Source: Eublepharis macularius (lineage: Eukaryota > Chordata > Lepidosauria > Squamata > Eublepharidae). From it: a stretch of DNA of 64,000 nt. Of the stretch, positions 44,101 to 56,100 are shown piece by piece. Each line of letters starts with the position of its first letter. Position 1 is the first letter of the stretch. Location of the stretch: NCBI RefSeq assembly GCF_028583425.1, contig NC_072792.1, forward strand, positions 160,338,676 through 160,402,675, read 5' to 3'. The notes below the pieces were generated by a model. The model was not told the origin of the DNA. It ran no database searches and saw nothing but the letters and a program-made list of their open reading frames with translations. The position numbers and the translations under genes were made by a program.

Positions 44101-47100
44101 CCTGGCACATCTTGTGAGCCTCCAAGCCAAAGGCAACCCATCAGCTGTGTGTTGTGACGCACATGGTTTTTCAGAAATAGTTTATGAAGACTCTGGTGGC
44201 CTGCTCTACTATTGCTTGCATTTGCTCTTCTATTAATCACATCTGGATTATAGTCTTTCTGTTGAAGTTGACCGTGCTTTGTGGGCTTAAAGAAAAGGTA
44301 CCTCTTCAGTGTGGAGAAGCAGATTGAAAGCGCCTTTTCTGCCTTGAAAGCACATGTACATTTTTCTGTCCTGGGAAAAGGTCCTCTGCAGACTTCCACT
44401 GTGTTAGGGGTAAAGCCAGCTGTAATGGGTGCCTATTGGTAAGTTTTCATGGTTGGTGGAGGCTTATGTAGCTGTTTGCTAGAAGCTTCTGCCAGTGAAT
44501 AAGGGAGCCCACTGCAGAAGCATGGAGTCTGTCAAGGAGCCACGGATGCCAATAATAATAATAAAGGAGCCATGGATGCTAAATGTATCCTTACTGGCTG
44601 GTGGTGAAAAAGGACCCCCTTTTTTCCGAAGTAACATATAAAGATGATCTGAGCTCCATTTTTGTTTTTCTTTTGCAGGCACGTTGTGAAAACGCTTGCC
44701 CTGGGTCAGATGCTCTCCTTGTTTATATGCGGGACAGCAGTTACAAGCCAATTCCTAGCCGAACGCTTTCAGGTGAACACTCCCATGCTACAGAGCTTCA
44801 TCAACTATTGCTTGCTGTTTCTGGTATATACAACAACTCTGGCGTGTAGGAAAGGTATGGAGATTATGGAACGTAACCCAGTATTATGGAACTGAGATCT
44901 GTGTTTTCCTTTCACCTTTTCTAGCGAATGCAATAATTTTCAAACTGTATTTTGGGACTATACCCTTGCAAGGGTATCAGGGTAGACAGATCAGGAGGGA
45001 TGTGACAGGCAAGACATCTTAACTAGCACTTTCGATTTTCTCCTGCAACATTCTGTTCTAGGGGAATTAACATTTTCTTGAGCACGCTCCTACTTCATGC
45101 AGAGCATGAGAGAAACCCAGTGGGCCTTACAAATCCCTGTGGAAACTGTGGACTAATCTACATGCTACACTGTTCCGTGGCCTGCCACAAGTCTTGTCAA
45201 GTGGACACATGCTGGGAGTTCCCGATTGAAACTGAGATTGTCAGGCACAAGGGGGCTGATTTGGATTAGGATTGCCAGCTGAGTGCTGGTGACTGCTTGC
45301 TGTTGCTGTGACAGCATGATTATTCTGATTCCAGGCGCGGCTCATGGAGGGTCTTCCTGGGTTTGGAATACATGGCCTGGAATCCCTGGAGCACAAGGGG
45401 TGAAGCCTTGTGAACTGGTTGATCCAGCAAGGTTCCTTTCTCAGTTCAAGGCTTAAATAGGCTGAGAGGGAAGTAGCCCCACCTGCTCTGAAGGCAGCAC
45501 TCAGGACTCGATGGTCAGGGCTTGGCTGGGGCCAGAATCCTGCAAAGGACCCACTGACTCAAGAATTGGAGCACAAGACTGCAAGCCTATCATTGAATCT
45601 TCACCGGGCTGCTTCTAAGCAGGTCTGCCATCTTTGCTGCTCCTATCAGGTGATGGCTGAGTCTGGAGGGTTGGTGGTCCTGGACTGGGATTGGCTGCTC
45701 AATAGCTGTTCTAGAATGTCTGCTGGGTTTCCCAGTGGTGAGGTCTCACAACTGGGCTTGTAGTGCTTGGACTTGGGAGCTGGAGATTCAGGACTTCCCA
45801 GAGTGAGGTCATGCCTGCGTGCTCTTGGGACATGGCCCTGGGAGCCACAGGCTTGGGGTCTGAGGGAGACCCTGTGGTGTGGGGGGATTCCTGAGCTTCC
45901 AGAGCTGTTTCCGACATTAACCCTGACTCTTCCTGGAGCTCATATGAGGCATCCTCTGATAAGTCTAAGTCTGGTTTGGCTGGGGTCATGGTAGTGACGT
46001 CACTTCCAGTTCAGTCTCGAAACTGATGTCATTCTGTTGGACTGATGCTCTAGGAGTCCATTGAAACTTTATGGCAAAGCTATGAAGAGAGGAAACTATA
46101 AACATTTAAGTAGAATTCTGGAGCATCAGGCCAGCATAACATTACTCTGGAAGTGGTATCAGACTGTCAGAGATGGTGATTTCCTGCATATTGTCCCCCG
46201 CTCACCCTACTGAACTGCAGCAGGAGTCAGGGGCTGCCAACAGAATGGTTCCCACTATAGCAGGAGAGCTAGCAGCCCTAACTAGAGCTGTGGCACTAGG
46301 GGAACAGGTGCTTAAACCTGCCCTCTGTTTCATTTTCCCAATCTGGATCAGCTGTAGGGAATCATGGTCTGCCCTACTAGAGAAACTCACAAGTAGTCTG
46401 TCAGTCCACATATAGCTCATCAGTACACACAAGTTTCCCCAGCAGAGCAAATAGCAACTCCTTAGGGCCGTTTCAGGTTGCAAAAATGGTATGGGTGGGG
46501 AGTTAATCCCCCTTTCTCCATGTTTTGCAATCCCAGTCCAAATCAGCCCCCATGTGCCGTAGAATTGAAGTTTCAGCCTGAAACTCTCAGCCCATGTCTA
46601 CTTGATAGGACCTGCGGACTGACCTGGAAAATGGATTGTGTAGTTAAGTCCATGGTGCGTGTCCACATGTGCGCCTGCACACAGTATCCTCTGCAACTGC
46701 TTGGCAGACATTGCAACGTGGAAAGCGTTTCCTGAAGGTTGTTTGGAAACTGCTAATTTAGACTGCTGGGAGTCGGACCGTTTTTCCTTGCCGTTGTAAA
46801 AGGATGACGGCTAGTGCTGCTTTCAATAGCGGTATCAGTGTGTTTCTCTATCTCCAGATGGCAACAGCCTCCTGCAGATTCTGAAGGGGAAATGGTGGAA
46901 GTACCTTCTGCTCGGGCTAGCTGACGTTGAAGCAAACTACACCATTGTAAAAGCCTACCAGTATACCACGCTAACAAGTGTTCAGGTAAAAAGAGCCAAG
47001 GGAACTTGTTGTGCTTTAATGACTAACACATTTATTGTGACATGGACATTTTGTAAGCAAGGGAGAAAGTGAGCAGTGCAGATGCTGGATATGTATCAAT

Positions 47101-50100
47101 GGACTGCTAGGAGGGATGGAGTTAAAAACTTTTTGAGTCCTTATTTTTTGACAGTGCTAAGAAAGAAACAATATTCCCAAGTCACAGTGCAGGGTCTTCT
47201 CATATTAACAGCAGCAGAGCTGTAATGGAAGCGGAGTGTATTCTGTACACTGCGGTCAATTAGATTTGCATAATATGGCAGGAGTTAGATTGGATGCCAC
47301 TCTTGAGTCCTGAAGCTTTGGAAATGTTACTGAATGTAGGGCACTGGGGCTGCTTCCATAAGAGGTAGGTGAGTGATTCACTGTTACGTACTCGTTTCCA
47401 TTGAGAATGCAGCGGTAATGGAGAGCCCACACTGGCTGTTTGTCACCTTGTAGAAGAGAGCTGGGATCCCTATAACCTCACCAAAAACCTCAGGGAAACA
47501 CTCAACAAATGCTGTCCCAGAAGTAGGAAAAAAAGCTTGGGAGGCACAGAAGTAGCTTCTGCTCCACTAAGAAGCCCCTTTGGGAGTGCGGCAGCACTGA
47601 CCTCTTTCTGTCCCTGCCTGAGCAACAATGGCAGACACGTTGTTCCTTTGCAGGCACCTCTGGGGGAAACTTTCCTTCTTGTCCCTTTGCGTCTCTCAGC
47701 CCACACCTTCCTGTCCATGTATATTTGCGCCAATATGAAAGGGGAATGGGAGAAAGAATGACATTGTAGCTATCCCATTTATCACTACTAGCCTATATCC
47801 AACCTTTTTGAGCCTGTGGGCACCTTTGAAATTTTGATACAGGGTGATGAGCGCATCTACAAAATGGCTGCTGCAGGAGGCGGAGCCAGACAGACAATGG
47901 CATCTGCAGGAGGCGGAGCCAGACAGACAATGGCTGCTGCAGGAGGCGGAGCCAGACAGACAATGGCTGTTGCAAGAGGGAGAGGCACACGTAGAGGAAG
48001 CCCAAGTGTATGGGAGAAGAGGGGTAATTTTTTAAAAAATACACCGGAAAGAGGAGTCAAAGAGACTAAAACCAACTCTGTTCCTGCAGAGTTGTGGGAA
48101 GAAACTACAGGGGGAAATTATGTTAGGCAGCTGTGCTGATTCTACACTGACCCCACTATCATATACATCTCCCATTCGGTGCAGCCAGTGTGAATTTCAG
48201 CTCTGCCATCGGGGCTGTGAAAGGAACGTACTTGGACTGCCACTTCTGTCTACCATAAAGACCTGTGTAGAAGCAGGCAGAGCCTCAGACTAACGTCAAA
48301 AGACAGTTTTAAGGCAGTGCTGAGTGCAACCAGGCTGGGCTTTTCTGATGCTAAAAGCAGCTGAAATGTAGACCCTGCTGTTGTGTCACCTTGAGGAGTG
48401 TGAACAGCTAATACTACGTGGTCAGTGATGCTGGAGGGAGTGTAAATATTTCAGCATTCATCCATGAGCCTCTCCGATTGTGAAAAAAACTAGCTGTGAT
48501 TGCAGGAATACATGCGCTGACAAAATGCAAAGGAGGAATGAAATTAAGGACTGTGATTTATAAAGAATAATCATTGGCTTGTAGTTCTTCTTGCATTTTG
48601 GAGATACTTTAGTTACTGTGGCTCATTTAAAGTACATAAAAAGAGGGATTATGGCAACAAAGTGAATTTTGTTGATTTTTTTTTTTTAATTGGCTGGACT
48701 ATACTACACTAATAGGGATATTGATGTGAGCAAAATCTCAGTGGGAATGATGGTTGTTGTGGGTTTTCCGGGCTGTATTGCCGTGGTCTTGGCATTGTAG
48801 TTCCTGACATTTCGCCAGCAGCTGTGGCTGGCATCTTCAGAGGTGTAGCACCAAAAGACAGAGATCTCTCAGTGTCAGGAACTACAATGCCAAGACCACG
48901 GCAATACAGCCCGGAAAACCCACAACAACCATCGTTCTCCGGCCGTGAAAGCCTTCGACAATACTCAGGGGGAATGTTTTGCATGTCTAAAATTGAAGGC
49001 TGAAGTCTAGCAAGAGTTAGACACAACTAAATCTCTGTGTGTGTCTGTGGGAGAGAAACCCAGTGGAACGGGATTTATCTGCAATTCTGACCTCCCTTTG
49101 AGTCTTAACTAACTTTTGGCCGTCTGTACCCTTAGGCCCTTAAACTGGCTTTTCAATGACCTTGTAGCATATCTTGCACATTTGTTTAACTGGTTGGAGA
49201 AATCAGTATTTGTAAGAGTGGGATGTGTTTCTGTGCTTTTCCAGCTCCTTGACTGTTTTGGGATTCCGGTGCTGATGGCTTTATCGTGGTTCATCCTTCG
49301 TGCAAGATACAAACTGATCCATTTCATTGCCGTCGCTGTCTGCCTGCTGGGTGTAGGGACCATGGTCGGGGCAGATACATTAGCGGGGAGGCAAGAAGGC
49401 GAAGGTAAGGTCTGGGCAAAATGTGCAGAAATTATTCCTGTGGCATTGGCGAGGGACTGATCCAGTCCTCTCCCTTCCTTCTGGGTGTCAGAATCTTTGG
49501 TGTGCATCTAATATGAGAGCATGCCCTCCCAACAGACCTGTTTGGATAAGGTTAGGTTTCTTGTGTTGGCACTGAATTTAAGTACGTTGCTGTTGTATGC
49601 TGACTTGAGAAAGTCTGAACACCAAAGCATTAGAGAGCCAGATTTATAGCACAGGCTGGAAGGTAGAAAAGCATGTGGTATTGGGGACGGGCTGCAGCTC
49701 AGTGGGAGAACATCTGCTTGGAACGCAGAGGGTCTGTCATTTAATCCCCGGCATCTCTAGTTAAAAGGATTAGGTAGTAGGTGATGTGAAGGTCTCTACC
49801 GCAGACCCTGGAGAACTGCTGCCAGTCCAAGCAGACAGTCTTGGCCTTAGTGGACTGGTGCAGTGACTCAGTAGGCAGCTGTGTGTGTTCATGTAGCCAA
49901 GTTCCCCAGTACATGCTTTTATGCACATTCTGAAATTAACCATTCATGGCCCATTGGCTTCAGTAGACAGAAAGGTGTAACTCTGCTCCGGATGGCACAG
50001 TAAGATTTCCAGGACTCTTTAGTGGGATGTGCTAACCCTCGTTTGCCATCCCTTTTGGGTGAGACCATACCCCAGTAGGAGAGTGCTTTGCATTCAGAAG

Positions 50101-53100
50101 TTCCATGTGATTCAGCCCTTAAAATCTCCTGTTATGAAAATCTTGTATTATCAAATGGGGGGGCGGGAGGGGACACTGTTTCCAAGATGTAGAGAGACCC
50201 TGCTGGCAAGAATTGATAGTGTTGGGCTCACTGGCAGCTTCAGTTGCTTATTTATGAGGCTTGCAGGGCTATTTGCACTTTCCATTTGCAGCTGCTAGGT
50301 TGTAATATATAAAACAGTCTGGATTTAAGATCAGGGTTGGTGGAGGACTTGTCTTTCATTCTGTAATAAATGTGTCACGGTTCCTGCATCTGGGATTCTT
50401 TTATCTATGTGGTGTGGGATGACAATGAAAGCCAGGGTAGTTTAGCACTGTTGGACTGAGAGGCTTGGGTTCAAATCTCCACTCAACTTAGGAAGCTCAT
50501 TGAGTAACCTTAAACTAGTCGCTGCCTCTCAGCCTACCCTACCACAGAGGATAACCATATATACTGCCTTGAGCTCCTTGGAGGAAGAAGAAAAAGATTA
50601 TTTTTTTGCCCCTATTTTCCTCCAAGAAGCTTAGGGACACCATACCTGGAAGTTAGCCCCATTTTGTGGCCCAATGCTTATAAAGGAAGTACTGCTTGCT
50701 CGGCTGTGGTCAGAGGCAACATAGCAGCTTAATGTATTGTGGGGCTCAGAATCTCCTGTGGTGGTCCAAAGACCCCTTTCACACATCCAGTTCCACTCTG
50801 CCTCTCCCACCCTGATTCAAAAGTAATGCACAGCACTCTTTATCTGGATTGTGGTGAGTTTCCTTCCTCATCTCCTCCATAAGGTCTGTAGTTACTTGTT
50901 TGTTTTTCCCTGTCAGAGTTGCTGGTGTCTTTAACAGCTGTGTAGCAAACAGAAATTTGGCAAACCGTGGCTTGGATCCCCCAGAAGATTTCCGCATGTG
51001 TAAAGCCCCTTGCGCAAGCAAAAGTGTGAAGTAAACCTCACTCTGGTCCCTTGTGCTAAGTTAAACATAGCATATCCCAAGCCAGTTTTCTGCTTGTGGA
51101 AGAAGCCGTTTCCGGGCACTGCAGGAACGGAAACGGCACGTGCGACAGAAGATCGTGTGCAAGTGGAACTGTGCTGAGTCTGTTTATGTTTTTGCTTGTG
51201 CATTGTTGGATGGCAGTGTGACAATGGGAAATACTTTTCTTGCTGAGTGTCTCCTTGTGGAACACTGCTGAAGAAAAAGTCAGCAACAGCATTTTCAGTA
51301 TTTAAATAATATCTAATGATGTTCTGCAGCTGGATGACTCTTCATCTTGCATCAATTCCCCGGGGGAACATGGTACGTCCCAAGGCCTTTTTATTTTTCT
51401 GATGCTAGCAGACTCTCTTAGCATCCATTTAGGAACTTTTAGAGATGGCAGAACATGGATCGCCTTTTACTTAGATCAATCTATTGATTTTCACAGGCAG
51501 CTAAATTAGGCTATTAATGGTAAAAGAGTGGGAGGGAGAGAAAAAGATACAAAAGAAAATACCGGAGGGTCTAAAATGCAATGTTTTTCATTGTAGAATT
51601 GCAGTTTTGCTGGATTTCTTACAGTGCCCAACAGAAATAAGAGTTTTTCTCATACCTTTTCATAGAATGTATTTAGATTTCAAGCAAATTCTAGATTAGT
51701 GTTTCCGAAATTTGTTGGCTACATTGTACTTTTGCTAAACTCAAACTCTGCATGTAACTCTCTTAAATTTTATTTGTTTCTTTGTTCCCCACCATTCTTT
51801 CCAGTGGGGACTCAAAGCAGCTTATAGTATAATTCTCCCGTCTTCCGATCTTGTGAGAGAAGTTAGGCTGAGAAGGAGTAACTGGCCCAAGGTCTACTCA
51901 GCAAGATTTCATGGGAAAGTGGAGATTTGAAAGTAGGACTCTCAGATCCTAGGCCAACACTCTAACCATTACACTACACTGGCTTTCAGTATGAGAATAT
52001 CTATCACAATGCTATCCTGTGCTTCTTCAAAGGAGAGCTGGGTAACCTATTTGCCACCTCCCTATACTTTTATCCTTACAACAACCCTGTAAGGTTGGGT
52101 TGTGAGGCAATAACTGGGCCGAGGTTGCCCTGTGAACTTCATGGCTAAGTGGGGATTTGACCCTGGATCTTCCCATTGCTATTTTGACACTGCAACCTGT
52201 ACACTGTGCGGTAGGAATCACATGTCCTCAGAACAGCCATATCTTTTGGCTCTGCATGAATCACTGTACTGGACTTGTCTTACAGGAAGGAGACTAATCC
52301 AGAGCAAAGACTCATGCAGAAGCACAGCAGGCAGCCTCCTCTGGAAGCAGGTTCTTTGTTCTCATAGGTCCTTTTAATTATTTAAATAACTTGTTTCTTG
52401 TGGCACGCTAGTGAAAATGATTTGGGATGACTGAGCTAGAGTTTGATTTCACACTTCACAAAACAGTAAAAAGTCCAGTAGCACCTTTAAGACTAACCAA
52501 CTTTATTGAGGCATAAGCTTTCGAGAACCACAGCTCTCTTTGTCAGCATCTGACAAAGAGCTGTGGTTCTCGAAAGCTTATGCCTCAAGAAAGTTAGTTA
52601 GTCTTAAAAGTGCTACTGGACTTTTTACTGTTTTGCAACTACAGAGTAACACGGCTAACTCCTCTGGAACTATACTTCACAAAGGAATAGGTCTTGGGGA
52701 TATAGAGAGTAGGAAGATGGTCTCTAGCAGGGCCTGCGCGCCCATTGAGGCCAGGTAGGCGGTGGCCTCGGGTGCGAGGGCACTGGAGAGGCGCCGGAGG
52801 GGGTGTCGGGGGGCGGAGGCGCGCGCAGCGGAGCTGGTGTGACTGGGCTGCAGCTGCCGCCGCCACCGCCGCCACACGCCCCAGCCGGGTGCAGAAGCTG
52901 GGTCATGTGGCGGCGGCGGCGGCGGCGGCGGCACGGGGCTGCCGTAGCAGCTGCAGCCAGCCGCGCGAGCTCTGCTGCGCGCTCTTCCGCCCCCACATAT
53001 CCCAGCTGGGTGCAGAAGCTGTCAGGCTGCTGCTGGGGCGGCGTGTGGAGCACAGAGCAGCCTCCACGCGCCACCCCAGCAGAGGCTCGCAGCTTCTGTG

Positions 53101-56100
53101 CCCAGCTGGGGCATGTGGCAGCGGCGGCACGGGGCTGGCTGGCTGCCGCAGCAGCCAGCCGCGCCAGCTCTGCTGCGTGCTCCTCTGCCCCCACACACCC
53201 CAGCCGGGCGCAGAAGCCGTCAGGTTGCTGCTGGGGCAGCGTGCGGAGCACGGAGCAGCTTCCACATGCCGCCCCAGCTATCCTGCACTGTGTGATGACA
53301 TCATTGCACGATGATGTCATCACCAGTCCATGGCGTGTGTGCACGAGTGGCCGCAGGCGCCAGAAACTCTGGCGCCGGCCCTGGCCTCTAGAGACCCTTT
53401 TGGTCCATCTCTGTCTGTATGATTCCCTCTCTCAAAGCCCACTGTCATTATGTGCCTATGCCAGTATTGTTGCTTAGCAGCAATGTATTTGGCACTAACA
53501 ATGTACCTCCTTGTTTTGAGGCTAGTTATTATTGTTCTCAGCATCTGTTTCTGTTTCATCCTGTTCCCTGCTTCCTTGTTACCTTTGCTGACCTCCTTGG
53601 CTCAACATAGAATCATAGGGCTGGAAGGGACCTCTAGGGTCATTTAGTCCAACCCCCTGCACAATACAGGAAATTCACAACTCCCCCCCCCTACTGCCCC
53701 AGTGACCCCTGCTCCATGCCCAGAAGATGGCAAAACACCTCCAGAATCCCTAGCCAAACTGGCCTGTGGAAAATTGCTACCTGACCCTGGGCATGTAGGA
53801 AGGCGACAAGAACTAAGCACTGATGTAACCCTTCCTGCTCTCCCTCTCATGATCTGCCCAGGTTCACAGAATCAGCGTTGCTGTCAGATGGCCATCTAGC
53901 CTCTGCTTAAAAACCTCCAAAGAAGATTCCCAAGTTGTGGTAGCGTCTTCATTCCATTGGCAATGTTTGCAGGAACATACAGTTTCTCTGACCCCCTTCC
54001 AGTTTCCCCAGAGATCAAGCCTGGGGCTGTTTCTATTCCTTCGGTATTACATGAGAATGACCGGGCTGCTAGCTTTCCCTAGCTGGTTCCCTTCTTCTCG
54101 TGGTTCAAATATTTGAACATTTAAGTCTGACAGGGAGCCGTGCAACATTTTGGCCAAGTGCGGTGGCAGATCACCCGAGAAATCAGAAGAGGAACACCTG
54201 ATGATGGATGGGCAGCTTCATCTGGCACTTTGTACTGCCAGACCATTATGTAAACACCCCCTTGTATACCTTTTGAGAACCCTCTTAGAGAACAGTGCTC
54301 AAATGGGACTCTTTCTTGGCTTGGGGCAGCAGTTGCTAGCAGGGATTTGAGCATGATGGGACCTTCAGACAACTTTGGGTAGCTGGCCACCTTTTTTTAG
54401 TTGCTTGTTCTCTTTAGCACCTTTCTCCTTGGAAGACAGCCTTGGCCCATCGGTGGTATGTTACTTGTGATGTGATGAATCTCTCCCTTGGCAGAGAAGA
54501 GGCTGGCAAATGCCACTTTCTCAACCAGCCCTATAGCTGTGCCTGTAACGTTAGCCTGGTGCACAGAAATCAGCGGGTGTTGATGGGTGGATGCAACCAG
54601 CGTACAGCAGGGGAAACGCAGGGAGCTAAAATGACTCATTCTAGACAACCATAAATGGTTTAGTGATATTCTGTGGTTCTTGTTGTTTCACTCCTGACTC
54701 AGGCCTGATTTAAATGTGACACTGGCAAGCCCAAGAGCTTCTCTGTGCAATTTTGCTTGGGCTCACTGCCTCATTTAAACTGGGCTGAAACCAATGCAAT
54801 GCTTAATTAGTATGCCAGCTTCGTACCTGCCTAGCCTCTGGGATGCTTATTAAGTAAGCTTAGCAGCTTCGCATGGGTAACAGACCAGTTTAACTAAGGA
54901 ATTGTGCGACTTTATGCATGCATAGGATGAGTTCCTTTGTCTTGCCAGAATGATCGTTAGTACTCATTCTGTTGCTATGATGACATCGGAGGTACCTCTC
55001 TCTACATGCATTGCTGCAGCATTTTGTCACTATTTCCCTGTTCCCTATTAAGACCCAATGTTTAGGAGACCCAAGTTCAAATCCCCATTCTGTCATGGAA
55101 GCTCGCTGGGGGCTAAACACACAGTGTGCCTTGCCTACTTCACAGGGTGGTTGTTGTGACGATAAAATGGAGGCGCAGGAGTGATTATGTAAGTCACTGA
55201 ATCACAATAGGGACAAAAGCAAGATATATACATCTAAATTAATAAACATTCAGATGGTAGATGGGAATTTAAACAAGACCCTGTTATATCTAAATTGAAT
55301 TATCCACACAGGATAAGACTTTATTTTTTTTTAAGTTGCCTCTATTTTACACATCTACATAACCACCTCCACAAAATGAGGGGCATGTGGAAAAAATCTC
55401 ACCCAAAGTTCACTTTACACATTAAGATTAAAAATGAAAATTTCCAAACTTATATACAAGCACACCCACATAGCCTTTTTATCATATAACACACCAGCAT
55501 CACAAATATATCAGGGTAGCATTTCTTCATAAAATTTTCATAAAAGTTTTTGCTGACTAGAGTAACTTGTATTCTGCTACTCTGTCAGTGAAATTTAAAG
55601 CCTTTCTCCAACCTCAGGCAACATCTTCAAACTTCAGTGACTCTTTTCTCCACTCTTTCTCTGCTTAAATTGGAAGAAGGTTCCTTAGGCTGGAGGAAGG
55701 CTTCATACTTTGCTGACCAGAGCAGCAGAATTCAGGCCACAAATTTTTTTTTTAATATTAGGGCAACCATACGGTAGAAAACACTGTCATGTAATAAGGT
55801 GATTTACAGTTAGAAATAATATACATGGGACAATAGGGAATGGGGACAGGAAGCAAAGAGGGGAAAAAACAAAAATAGATAACTTCTATGATAATATAAT
55901 AACCTGGTGGAATGGGCCATTGCAGGATAGAATTCTAAAAGAGGAGCCGATTGGCAGTGGACCCAGCCAGTATCTACCATGAAAAAACCAGGTGGAAACT
56001 TTATCTATATTTAATTTTACCTTTTGAAAATCCTCGTTTTACTTTTCAATAGTTTAATTTTAATATTTTTTTGCACAGGAAGCAACGTGGTGATCGGAGA

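Noticed and set aside
47864-47962. Possible CRISPR array
   Set aside because: Units are contiguous with no unique spacers, and the genome is a vertebrate; this is a minisatellite.
52724-53477. Long overlapping open frames on both strands (about 190-225 codons)
   Set aside because: They sit in the GC-rich palindromic hAT-like element; low-complexity Ala/Arg/Ser translations, no domain, no splice context.
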